DNA of 64,000 bases from Natrarchaeobaculum sulfurireducens (lineage in GTDB: Archaea; Halobacteriota; Halobacteria; Halobacteriales; Natrialbaceae): NCBI RefSeq assembly GCF_003430825.1, contig NZ_CP024045.1:1-64000 (forward strand), read 5' to 3'. Each line of letters starts with the position of its first letter. Position 1 is the stretch's first letter. A model generated the notes under the pieces. The model had not been told where the DNA came from and ran no database searches. It worked only from the letters and a program-made list of their open reading frames with translations. The position numbers and the translations under genes are program-made. Of the stretch, positions 44,434 through 52,808 are shown piece by piece.

Positions 44434-45657
44434 ATGAGTGAGACTGAAGCACCAATTAATGGGGGGACGATTCCGGAAGCGCTCATCGAACGAGCCCAGT
44501 GGATTTGCTGGCGAGCAGAGGATCGCGATGGGAAGACAACGAAAGTGCCAGTCGATCCAGAGACAGGAAACTTTGCATCGACGATGGACGACCGGACGTG
44601 GACTGTGTTCGAGCGAGCGCTCGAGTACGCGACGAGTGGTGCAGCTGATGGGATCGGATTCGTCTTCACGGCGACGGATCCGCTGGTCGGTGTGGACTTA
44701 GATGACTGCCGCGATCCTGAGACAGGCGAACCACTCGAGCCGGCGCCGTCGATCATCGAACAGCTAGATTCGTTCACCGAAGTCTCCCCGTCGGGAACGG
44801 GATATCACGTAATCCTCGAGGGCGACCTTCCCGATGGTCGGAACCGGCATGGCTCGATCGAGATGTACGATCAAGCTCGCTTCTTTACGGTGACCGCAGA
44901 CCACGTCGACGGAACACCGGCGTCGATCAACGAGCGCCAGGAGGCACTCGAGGAGGTTCACGAGGAATTCATCGCATCCAAGGTGAGTGGCGCGGCTGAC
45001 ACTGTTGATGCCGATCCACCGAACACAGGGACTCGTGATCAGTCACTGGAACTCGAGGATGAGGACCTCCTAGAGAAAGCACGGTCGGCGAGCAACGGGG
45101 AGAAGTTCGATCGACTGTGGCGTGGATCCACAGCTGGCTACGACAGCAAGTCGGAAGCCGATATGGCGCTGTGTTGTTTGCTTGCATTCTGGACCGGTGG
45201 GGATCGCACACGGATGGACCATCTCTTTCGACAGTCTGGACTGATCCGCGAAAAGTGGGACGAGGTTCACTATGCGGATGGGTCGACGTACGGTGAGAAA
45301 ACGATCGAACGGGCTATCGGTGCAACGGACGAGTTCTACGATCCGTCAGCAACTGGCTCAGGAAAGACGACGGAAACTGGAGTCGAATCTCCGTTCGAGG
45401 GCCATGTCCAGAACGATGCTTCGAGGCCTGAGCAGACCTACCTCGAGGAGAAAAACCGACTGCTCGAGCAACGAGTCGATGAACTCGAAGGGACCATCGC
45501 TGAGCAACGTGAGCAACTAGAGATGCTCACCGCAGAGCGTGACGAGCTGCGTACGCTCCTCGATCAGCGAGAGGAGGAATTGGAGAAAATTCGTGATCAA
45601 CTTGTAGATGAGCGATCCGTCCGTAGTCGCATGAAGCGGTTGTTTCGAAGCAGTTGA
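44434..45657 (+). CDS. NrS-1 polymerase-like primase/helix-bundle protein
   Basis: The 407-residue protein has an N-terminal region (about 10-180) resembling primase-polymerase-type plasmid and phage proteins, with acidic motifs GVDLDDCRD (about 87-95), SPSGTGYHVIL and the helix-bundle domain characteristic of the phage NrS-1 polymerase family near 205-290 (EKFDRLWRGSTAGY, SEADMALCCLLAFWTGGD). The C-terminal 90 residues are a coiled coil. I would expect it to prime plasmid replication or transferred-strand synthesis. The second NrS-1-like helicase domain is missing, so it may work with a chromosomal helicase. Confidence 0.75.
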   Translation: MSETEAPINGGTIPEALIERAQWICWRAEDRDGKTTKVPVDPETGNFASTMDDRTWTVFERALEYATSGAADGIGFVFTATDPLVGVDLDDCRDPETGEPLEPAPSIIEQLDSFTEVSPSGTGYHVILEGDLPDGRNRHGSIEMYDQARFFTVTADHVDGTPASINERQEALEEVHEEFIASKVSGAADTVDADPPNTGTRDQSLELEDEDLLEKARSASNGEKFDRLWRGSTAGYDSKSEADMALCCLLAFWTGGDRTRMDHLFRQSGLIREKWDEVHYADGSTYGEKTIERAIGATDEFYDPSATGSGKTTETGVESPFEGHVQNDASRPEQTYLEEKNRLLEQRVDELEGTIAEQREQLEMLTAERDELRTLLDQREEELEKIRDQLVDERSVRSRMKRLFRSS

Positions 45658-45686
45658 CTCGGCGTGTCCATCGAATTCCGGTTAGT

Positions 45687-45725
45687 TACCCCACAAAAAG
45701 GCCATTGTCTGGTGTGTGGGGTAAC
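45687..45725. promoter_or_regulatory. Inverted operator TTACCCCACA / TGTGGGGTAA, copy 2
   Basis: TTACCCCACA (45687-45696) and TGTGGGGTAA (45716-45725), 19 bp apart, lie between the primase-like gene and the next rightward gene. Sequence, arm length and spacing match the site at 31153-31192, so both ends of the conjugation module carry the same operator. The two preceding bases (AG) are also shared. Confidence 0.75.
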
Positions 45726-45781
45726 TGGTGTTTCTTGCTCCCTGGAGGGGCGAGGGAGTCACAGAATTCTCCCTCTGAACC

Positions 45782-46201
45782 ATGAGTTCTCAGAGATCAC
45801 AACCAGTTAGCAGTGAGTCAGAAGCGCTTCGAAATCGCACAGATTGGGAAGCCGACGACGTTCCTCAACTCCTCGTTCCAAATGATCGAAGCACTACGTC
45901 AATCATCTCTTTTGTCGAATGGGTACTCGTTGAGCTTACACACGAAAATATCGGCGCTGAGTACCGGTCGTCACATCTCTGGGGTCAAAAGCGAACTCAG
46001 TATACTGCAGCGGACTCCACAGGAGAGTTCTTTTTGAAGCGACACCACGATGCTCGACTCGGCTGGTACACCGAGACACTCCACCGAGAAGAACTCCGAA
46101 CGGAACTCGTAAGCCGATTATCGAGATCTCGTCCAGAGACATCCGATCCGTCTCTCGACACAACGTATCGGTGTGACCACTTTGTTTTCAAGCCGATCTA
46201 G
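45782..46201 (+). CDS. Hypothetical protein
   Basis: A 139-residue basic-to-neutral protein without a motif I recognise. It has an aromatic-rich middle (GWYTETLHREELRTEL). It follows the second copy of the TTACCCCACA operator by 57 bp and so is probably under its control. Confidence 0.4.
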   Translation: MSSQRSQPVSSESEALRNRTDWEADDVPQLLVPNDRSTTSIISFVEWVLVELTHENIGAEYRSSHLWGQKRTQYTAADSTGEFFLKRHHDARLGWYTETLHREELRTELVSRLSRSRPETSDPSLDTTYRCDHFVFKPI

Positions 46202-46260
46202 CAATTCCGCCAGAAATAGTCTCCCAGAAGTAGAGAAGAGCCAGCGGTAGTCTGAAGTAC

Positions 46261-46983
46261 ATGGACTTCGAACAAACGAGTATGACCGATACGGATCGCA
46301 TTCGTCCCGATGGTGGAATCGACGCGTTAGACCCACCACCGACAGACATCATGGACGAAGAGACGCTCGACCCGGCAGCGCTTGCCCAGAACGCACCTCG
46401 CCTCGAGACAGTCGTTCAACTCCTCAATCAGCCAGCGCTGGCTCGTGTGTACGTCTACGTCTGCTATTGGGGGCCCGTTTCGCCGCCGGAGATTATGGAC
46501 GGTCTCGAGCTATCGAAATCGACGACCTACGAATACGCCGACCAGCTGGTCGACCTCGGTCTCGTCGATCGAGATGACTCGACACGTCCGCAGCAATTGA
46601 CGGCCGATCCGATCATCATCGTCGAGCAGTACGTCCCCATCGTCATCACGCCGACGGTCTTGCACGCACTTGCGATGCAGGAAGTTGACGAGGATGTCGA
46701 GTACTTCATGGACCGCTACGGTGCTGGCAAACTCATCGCTGCGCTGCGAGGTGCAGGATTACACTTCGCAGGGAAGACGACCCAACGGATGGTCGCCACC
46801 GATATCGACGTTCGCGAGACCGAAGCAATGATGATCATCTACGCGCTCGAGCCAGCGCTGACTGTGGGCCGAACCCACGATCCGTTCTTCGAGCATCTGT
46901 TTCCGGATGTCCACGACCAAATGGACCTTCCTTCTCTTGACGAGGTAGATGGTGCCCCCAAAGAGTCAGATTCCCACGAGTGA
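46261..46983 (+). CDS. Winged-helix regulator (putative antitoxin partner of PIN protein)
   Basis: The 240-residue protein has a winged helix around residues 55-115 (ARVYVYVCYWGPVSPPEIMDG, ELSKSTTYEYADQLVDLGLV) followed by a helical dimerisation-like region. The next gene, 10 bp downstream, encodes a PIN-domain protein. Such pairs are common in haloarchaea and resemble toxin-antitoxin modules, the regulator also binding its own promoter. Alternative start at 46282 (MTDTD). Confidence 0.7.
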   Translation: MDFEQTSMTDTDRIRPDGGIDALDPPPTDIMDEETLDPAALAQNAPRLETVVQLLNQPALARVYVYVCYWGPVSPPEIMDGLELSKSTTYEYADQLVDLGLVDRDDSTRPQQLTADPIIIVEQYVPIVITPTVLHALAMQEVDEDVEYFMDRYGAGKLIAALRGAGLHFAGKTTQRMVATDIDVRETEAMMIIYALEPALTVGRTHDPFFEHLFPDVHDQMDLPSLDEVDGAPKESDSHE

Positions 46984-46992
46984 GGACGTTGG

Positions 46993-47523
46993 ATGAGCCA
47001 AGACAATCTACTCTCTTCCGAACAAGACGTCCTCGTCGACGCAAACGTCTTCTTTGCGATCGGTCACCCATCGAACCCGAAATACGCCCGATTTCGGAGT
47101 GCTGTCCGGAACGCCGGTGTCGTGTGCAAACTTCCTCAGCGCGTTATTGGAGAGCTTGGTGGCTCAGAGACGGATCGCGTACAGACAGCTCTTGATGAAG
47201 AATGGGCCGAAATCATCGAAGCACCACCGCCGACAGACGGAGATGCCGTCGCAGCAAGCGATATCGCCACGAGAACGATCGCGAACGAAACCGGCAAGCC
47301 CGAACATGAGGTCGAAAAAACGGATGCAATTCTCGCAGGACTAGCCATCCAGTACGTTAGAGATCGATCGACAGAGCGTGTGGTCGTACTGACCGATGAT
47401 AAGCCTGCCCGAAAAGGGATCGAAAACGCGGTCACCGCACAAGGCTATACTGATGTGATCTCCGTCTACGGATTGACAGACATCATCGGAAATGATTCCG
47501 GTGATTCGATGCGGTTAATTTGA
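46993..47523 (+). CDS. PIN-domain protein (VapC-like ribonuclease)
   Basis: The 176-residue protein carries the acidic PIN cluster: VDANVF with D16, GELGGSE with E54, EKTDAILAGL with D111, and LTDDKPARKG with D135 and D136. These would bind the divalent metal used to cut RNA. The C-terminal extension is short. It follows the winged-helix gene by 10 bp, probably forming a toxin-antitoxin unit. Confidence 0.82.
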   Translation: MSQDNLLSSEQDVLVDANVFFAIGHPSNPKYARFRSAVRNAGVVCKLPQRVIGELGGSETDRVQTALDEEWAEIIEAPPPTDGDAVAASDIATRTIANETGKPEHEVEKTDAILAGLAIQYVRDRSTERVVVLTDDKPARKGIENAVTAQGYTDVISVYGLTDIIGNDSGDSMRLI

Positions 47524-47840
47524 GCAAAGTGAGTAGATATGCCTACTTTGGCCTTGTTGAAATCCTCAAGCGGTGATAAATTCCTTTTGTCGTGCTGCAC
47601 ACAGAGCATAAGTTCAGCACGCAGTGTCTGTTTTGTTCGTTCAAAATCAGCTGAATCTGTTGGAAGTATGCGCTTGCGAACCCGACCTCGTAAGAGGAAG
47701 ATCATCGATTTAGATTGCGTTTCCTTTCAAGTTCGAACGACACAGCAGTCATTGAGTAGAATCAGGGAACATTTCGTATGTTTTTATCAACGCACCTGAA
47801 TCTTTTTATTATGGGATAGCAATCGTCAATCGTGTCCCCC
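47524..47840. other. Intergenic stretch without a recognised gene
   Basis: About 315 bp with no coding pattern that fits haloarchaeal codon use, though short frames exist. TATA-like CTTTTTATTATGG near 47801 lies about 25-30 bp upstream of the lipoprotein start and is the likely promoter. Confidence 0.4.
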
Positions 47841-48998
47841 ATGCGCCGCCGCCGGATTCTTTTGCTCACATCCTCCGCGACTGTCGGCCTCGCCGGCTGT
47901 ACTACCGCTCGAGAACGTGTCGGCGACATCCGTCACAGTCCACCGGAGCGCCGTGTTGCCCCCGACTGGCGCCCCGAACAGGGAATGTGGGCCGAACGAG
48001 ATTATGGCCCCCAGAAATGCCGACACAACCCCCACTCAACGGCACCACGAACCGAGCCTTCCATCGACTGGCAACGCGATCTCGACGAGGCGCTCAGCGA
48101 TGGCTGGCTCGTCGTCGCCGATGACACCGTGTATCTCGCAACGCGGCATCGACTGTGGGCACTCGACGCCAATGACGGAGAGCTTCGGTGGGAACACCAT
48201 ATCGACGGCTCCGCCGGACTGAAATACATCGATGGACGCTTATATCAGCTGAACTGGGATCTTCAGGCACCGGAGCTGGTGGCTCGCTCACCCGATGGAG
48301 ACGAGCAATGGCGAACCACCGTTTCACAACAAATCAGAGGCGTTCACGAGCAGAACGGATACGTGTTCGTCGCAGGTCGGAATCGGTATTGGGTGCTCCA
48401 CGCTGACACTGGTCAAATCGTGCGTGGGCGCGACGATTGGGTGAGAAACATGGCGTCAGCTGGCGATTCGTTATATGCTGCCTCTTCGGGGATTCTCGTC
48501 AGGTACGATGTTGATGGTCGGACACTCGAGGAGCGGTGGCGGGCACAGAGTGAGTATCCCACGGAATCGGGCCAGCCTGTGATTATGGAGGATCAAATCT
48601 GTGACCTACAGTATCAACCCTCTGCGGACGATGGAGACGTGGTGCTCTACAGTTCCGCAGGAGAGAAACGACACAGAATCGACCTCGATTACCGACCGTA
48701 CCGGCTCACAGTTACCGAGAACGGCCTGATCGTCTCGCCGTCCGCGACGAGCGACGGGCCCCTCCTTGCGATACGATCTGACGGTAGTCAACGATGGACG
48801 GCTGACGTGAGCGGGCACGCCAGCGCGATTGCTGCCAACGAAACAGTGTATGCTGGGTACCCATTGGTCGCACTGGATGTCGAGTCCGGTGAACGTCTCT
48901 GGAAGCAAGATTCAATCCGGCCCGTCCAGCTTGCCGCTACGGACTCGACGCTATACGCCGTAACGGGAGACAGTCGCCTCGTCGCCTTACGTGAGTGA
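47841..48998 (+). CDS. PQQ-binding-like beta-propeller lipoprotein
   Basis: From the ATG at 47841 the protein has 385 residues; a GTG at 47832 is an alternative. The N-terminus RRRRILLLTSSATVGLAGC has a lipobox with C20. The rest shows repeated beta-propeller blades (LWALDANDGELRWEHHI, RYWVLHADTGQIV, VALDVESGERLWKQDS), typical of PQQ-like propellers. Many haloarchaeal lipoproteins of this type have no known cofactor. Context is accessory DNA, so the function cannot be inferred from neighbours. Confidence 0.8.
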   Translation: MRRRRILLLTSSATVGLAGCTTARERVGDIRHSPPERRVAPDWRPEQGMWAERDYGPQKCRHNPHSTAPRTEPSIDWQRDLDEALSDGWLVVADDTVYLATRHRLWALDANDGELRWEHHIDGSAGLKYIDGRLYQLNWDLQAPELVARSPDGDEQWRTTVSQQIRGVHEQNGYVFVAGRNRYWVLHADTGQIVRGRDDWVRNMASAGDSLYAASSGILVRYDVDGRTLEERWRAQSEYPTESGQPVIMEDQICDLQYQPSADDGDVVLYSSAGEKRHRIDLDYRPYRLTVTENGLIVSPSATSDGPLLAIRSDGSQRWTADVSGHASAIAANETVYAGYPLVALDVESGERLWKQDSIRPVQLAATDSTLYAVTGDSRLVALRE

Positions 48999-49408
48999 TC
49001 TACTTCAGCTGACGGACAACACCATGGACGGAACTGCGCCTCGTTACGACAACCGCCATCCTAGGACCCATTCGCGCTATAGATTCAGCAGACGCTCGTC
49101 AACCTATCCGGAGAACGTCAGAACCGGCCTGCTGCATAGAGAGAGTGGATGCAGCACGACGACCCTGTTTGTTTCCCGCCGAAAGCGGTGAACCTTCCTC
49201 TCATCACACGTACGAACTGAACGACACACCCACCTCAAATCAGACTGAAAACGAGTTATCGGTTTGCAATAGCAACTGCCAGTGCTTCTAATTCAGGATG
49301 GCCATGATACCGCACTCTATTGCTTCTCTTGTCATGCTCAAGATACCCGATCTCGGTCAGTCGAGGGAGCACTGAGTGATAGTGATGCAGATGTATTTTT
49401 ACCGTTCA

Positions 49409-50481
49409 TCAGGGACACAGATAATTCCAGATGTTTGGTTCGTTGATCTGTGAGATTCCTCTCGCTAGATGTTGTTTCAGCCTCGGGAGATCTGGGATCA
49501 ACCGATGTTTGAACCACTCGTTTAGCTGATCCCAGCAACCTTCGACAGGGTTCAGCTCGGGGAGTTTCGACGGAAAGTACCACACTTCGAGGCCGTCTCC
49601 ACGCACGCAGGCGACCGAACTGTCTCCGACAGTTTCGGTCGCCCGCTCACCACTAACGTGTTCCCACAGATCCCGTGCATAGAAGTACCCTGCCCGGTCA
49701 AGAAATACCACTAACTCCTCCCCAAACTTCTCTTTCAACGCTTCTAACAGCCGAATCCCGTGAAATCTGTTCAGGTTTTCTTCCGTCCAGAAGTAGAAGC
49801 TGTCACCGTCGTCGGTGACAGCGCCGAGCACTGTCACCTTCTTCCAAGAGTTCGAGGTCTCTATTGTTGGATTCGAGCCAATCGGATACCACCCACGTCG
49901 TTGAACCGTCCCGACTCGCTTGGTGAACTGATCAACGACAACGACAGTCTTCTCGCTCAGTTCGGGCCGTTTTTTTCGACTGTCTCTTTAAATTCGGCTT
50001 CTTCTTCGGGATCGGCTTCGTGATTGCGAGGCCGCGCTGTCCGCCAGGACAGCCCGGCCTCGTGCAAGAGATATCGCGCGTGGCTTTCGGTGTACTCAAC
50101 GTCGAACTCTTCTTTGACGTAGTGAAGCAGAAGCTTTGGCGACCACGCTTGGTGCTCGTAGCCAAGTTCGGTCGGTGGCTGCTGGAGAGCTTCTTCCAAC
50201 TGCTCGCGTTCGTCAGCGGTGAGTTTCGATGGTCCACCCGGTCGAGGGTCGTCGTAGGGTGCCTGCTCGATCGGTTCTTCCTCGAACCGATCGAGCCAGT
50301 TACGGATGGTTTTCTCGACAACCCCGTGACGTTCAGCCAGCGTCGCGATCTTGTCGCCCTGCTTGCGGCCGATCGCCGCAAGCACTCGCTCCCGTGGAAT
50401 CTCTCCCTCTGTCTGCTCTCGAAGCTCGTGAAGCTCTTCTATAGAGATATCGTCCAGACGACCCATCACATCTCGTTGCAT
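49409..50481 (-). CDS. IS630-family transposase (programmed -1 frameshift)
   Basis: The first frame, from 50481 (or the internal ATG at 50466), holds a helix-turn-helix of the IS630/Tc1 type and stops at 49957. Near 49970-49976 the minus strand has AAAAAAAC. A -1 slip at A-AAA-AAC continues into the frame that holds the DDE catalytic domain: VVVVDQF (first D), FLDRAGYF, and LPELNPVEGCW, ending at 49409. The slippery heptamer at exactly the frame change indicates programmed translation of a fused transposase of about 350 residues, not a mutation. Initiation of the second frame at 49837 alone would lose the first aspartate. Confidence 0.82.
49611..50061. repeat. Three hairpins inside the IS630 transposase gene
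   Basis: 49611-49642: 14-bp arms with a one-base bulge (GCGACCGAACTGTC and partner). 49799-49822: perfect 10-bp arms (GCTGTCACCG / CGGTGACAGC) with a 4-base loop. 50028-50061: 15-bp arms with one mismatch (GAGGCCGCGCTGTCC and partner), 4-base loop. All lie in coding sequence. Confidence 0.8.
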
Positions 50482-50706
50482 TCAGACCGGTAAATCACTT
50501 TGGACATCACTATGATACAACTGCCCAGATATTTGTTCTCTGCCGCCATGAGCCTCCTTTTCGAGATGGTCAATGAGAGCAGTGAGTTGTGTAGTATCTT
50601 CCGACGAATTCCGGAAATACGAGAGGATAGGACGGCAGTACTGAGTGGCACAGATAGTTAGCAGATCGTTCGTCATAACAGTCTGTCCTGATTGTGGGTT
50701 TTCCAT

Positions 50707-51072
50707 TTTTGTAGTTCGCTTGTTGCAGCACACGTATGGACTGGTATGCGAACCACGTGAGAATCCACGGGAATGGACGGCGGCACGCCGTCGTCAAATC
50801 GTCCACTGCGTATTAGAGCGGACGCACACTATGTGATTTCGGATGCTGTACTCTAAACAAGGTGTGTCAACCAGATAAGTAATCGGGTAATGGTTCTATC
50901 AATTACTCTCAGGAAAACATTCGTTAAGTCTGTCGCCTATACTGACTGCTCACTACCATCGCAGATTGAATCACATCTCGTGCGACATTCGCGCCCTCTA
51001 TTCAGCAGTCAACTCTTGTCATCTACCGAGGGTTTCAACAGAGCCTCTACTTTGGATTTGAACCGAACAGGG
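50707..51072. other. Intergenic stretch without a gene
   Basis: About 366 bp between the interrupted winged-helix gene and the metallo-beta-lactamase-fold gene. Nothing coding was convincing; some frames are open but lack family features. Confidence 0.4.
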
Positions 51073-52722
51073 TTACTCGCTGCGTGGATCTGTCTTGAGC
51101 GTTAGTTCGATAATCTCCCCAGGTTCGAGTTCCGCCGGATCCAGAAGGTGCAGAAAGTGATCGCCTTCTTCCCCACTTAACACACGAGCCCTGACTGTCT
51201 CCTCCGAACGCTCGAGTTTCGCGTCGATCGCATCGAGTCGAGCGAGGAGTTCTGCCTCAAGCGACTGTTCTTCGAGTGATTCCGTTTCTGCAGGAAGCGT
51301 TTCAGTGTCAGATGCCACACTGTCGGAGTCCGTCGACGCATACGGATCTGCCGCAGTCCGTGCAAACGTTGCCTCGAGGGCGTCGAGGTTGACGCCTTCG
51401 GCCTCGAGAGTGATCGGTTCGCGTCGGTTGACATCCAGCGTGGTATCAGCCTTGAGAGATTGTTCCTGGACCGCCTCCCAATGGCGTCTTCGAATTCGTC
51501 TCGCAGTCGCTTCTGCGATCCACCCAGGGGCGTTCCAGCGCCCATCTTCGTAGAGTCGGTGGACGTCCTGGTCATTCGTCCCCCAGGTGAAACACCGATC
51601 GAAGCGGCGTTGAAACCGGTTGAGCGTATCACCTCTTGCATGTTTGATCACGACCTCGATCGGAGCGAGTGAGCGGACGACGTCGTCGATCGTCTCGAGT
51701 GTGGGATGGTTGCATAACCGAATCGACCGCGTCGTACACTGGGTATTCGGGATGCCGTCACCGTTCCCTGTCGCGAGTTGGAGAAACAACGCTCCTGGAT
51801 CGCCGCCAATTGTTTCGAGCAGTCGATGGGAACTCCCGGTTGTGGGTGATTCCGGGCCCGTAATCGTCACGCCACCAGCTTCGAGTACCTCCGCAGATCG
51901 CTCGAACACTTCGACAGGTGTGACCGATAGCTCGTCGTACTCGAGTGCGTTGTACAGTTTGGCGGCCTGCCCGACGATGGTAATCGGCAACTCGCGCTCG
52001 AGCGCCGTTGCAACGTGGGCGAGGATCGTCGCGTAGTGAACTCCGGTGAGCGAACTCGTTGCGACCACGACTCGCGAACCGGCGAACGCACGCTCGAGCA
52101 CTGTCTCGAGTGACTCGTTGAGCGCGGTCGTGTACGAATCGTCGCTCGAGACGTTTAGCAACACACAGTCGATATCGAACGGGTACGCGGTCTCGAGCCC
52201 TGGAAACCCGGCGCACGGTCGCGCCGTGAAATCCCCGGTAACGAGGAGGTGTTGTTCGCCGCTGAGAAGGTCGTCACTCGAGTTCTCGTCGCAAAATCGG
52301 AGTACGAATCCGGCAGCACCAGGAGTATGACCGGCCACGACCGGTCGGGCCTCGAGCGTGGGGAGTATCGACGTCCACTCGTCGATCGGTTCGAGAGCGT
52401 CGAGCGCAACCGAGATGTCGCCGAGGTCGTTGTCCTTTTGGGCTTCAGGTAACGCCTGCTCGAGGATCGTCGCCGTCGCGGGTGAGATGTAAATCGGGGC
52501 GCTGTGTTGAACGTTTCTCGCGAGTGTTCGGTAGTGATCGATGTGTGCGTGGGTAAGCAAAATTGCGTTTAGATACTCGTCGTCGCCGAGCATGGATTCG
52601 ACATCGACACCATCGCCAGCATCAATGAGAACACACGCACGCGTGCCATCCTCAGTGGTGAAGCGTAGGAGCGTCGACTCGTTGCCGCTGTGAACGTTCG
52701 CATGTTGGTAGGAGACACGCAT
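51073..52722 (-). CDS. Metallo-beta-lactamase-fold hydrolase (beta-CASP-like)
   Basis: The 549-residue protein starts with the MBL fold and has the metal-binding motif THAHIDH (H58, H60, D62, H63), a later VAGHTPGA and VTGDF, consistent with a binuclear zinc site. The length, with an inserted domain and a downstream helical segment, is closer to beta-CASP nucleases (mRNA 3'-processing type) than to small lactamases. The C-terminal 150 residues are acidic and probably disordered, ending in a small beta domain. It is likely an RNA/DNA hydrolase, but other MBL chemistries cannot be excluded. Confidence 0.8.
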   Translation of the reverse strand: MRVSYQHANVHSGNESTLLRFTTEDGTRACVLIDAGDGVDVESMLGDDEYLNAILLTHAHIDHYRTLARNVQHSAPIYISPATATILEQALPEAQKDNDLGDISVALDALEPIDEWTSILPTLEARPVVAGHTPGAAGFVLRFCDENSSDDLLSGEQHLLVTGDFTARPCAGFPGLETAYPFDIDCVLLNVSSDDSYTTALNESLETVLERAFAGSRVVVATSSLTGVHYATILAHVATALERELPITIVGQAAKLYNALEYDELSVTPVEVFERSAEVLEAGGVTITGPESPTTGSSHRLLETIGGDPGALFLQLATGNGDGIPNTQCTTRSIRLCNHPTLETIDDVVRSLAPIEVVIKHARGDTLNRFQRRFDRCFTWGTNDQDVHRLYEDGRWNAPGWIAEATARRIRRRHWEAVQEQSLKADTTLDVNRREPITLEAEGVNLDALEATFARTAADPYASTDSDSVASDTETLPAETESLEEQSLEAELLARLDAIDAKLERSEETVRARVLSGEEGDHFLHLLDPAELEPGEIIELTLKTDPRSE

Positions 52723-52808
52723 ACGTGGAGGACAGTTTTAATTCAGAACTGCATAAATTTCAGTTTTTGTGTTTGCGGCCGTGGTGAATCGCCATACGGA
52801 GGTTGATT

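Larger units (their letters stand above)
49382..50510 (-). mobile_element. IS630-family insertion sequence
   Basis: An element of about 1.13 kb. Ends match as imperfect inverted repeats: GTGATGCAGATGTATTTTTA at the left and, on the other strand from the right, GTGATGTCCAAAGTGATTTA. TA dinucleotides flank both ends (49380-49381 and 50511-50512), the usual IS630 target duplication. A second TA at 50516-50517 is an alternative right boundary. It carries the two-frame transposase and several internal hairpins. Confidence 0.8.
49256..50706 (-). pseudogene. Winged-helix gene (DUF7344-like) interrupted by the IS630 element
   Basis: The 5' part on the minus strand (start at 50706 or 50676) encodes MTNDLLTICATQYC and a helical stretch ending QISGQLYH. 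The 3' part, after the element, reads YHSVLPRLTEIGYLEHD and ends at the TAA at 49256-49258. Joined, they form a short winged-helix protein of a type very common in haloarchaea. The exact target duplication decides whether the joined frame is perfect (see findings). The gene is inactivated by the insertion. Confidence 0.65.

Noticed and set aside
44003-44437. Rightward frame in the gap before the primase-like gene
   Set aside because: It overlaps the TCTTACGGCA repeats and palindrome, is basic, and has no homology I recognise.
47539-47799. Rightward frame after the PIN gene
   Set aside because: Basic, cysteine- and serine-rich translation with no family likeness and no promoter or neighbour support.
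50028-50061. Interpreting single transposase hairpins as rho-independent terminators
   Set aside because: They lie within open frames, have no downstream U-tract, and occur at several positions in each gene.
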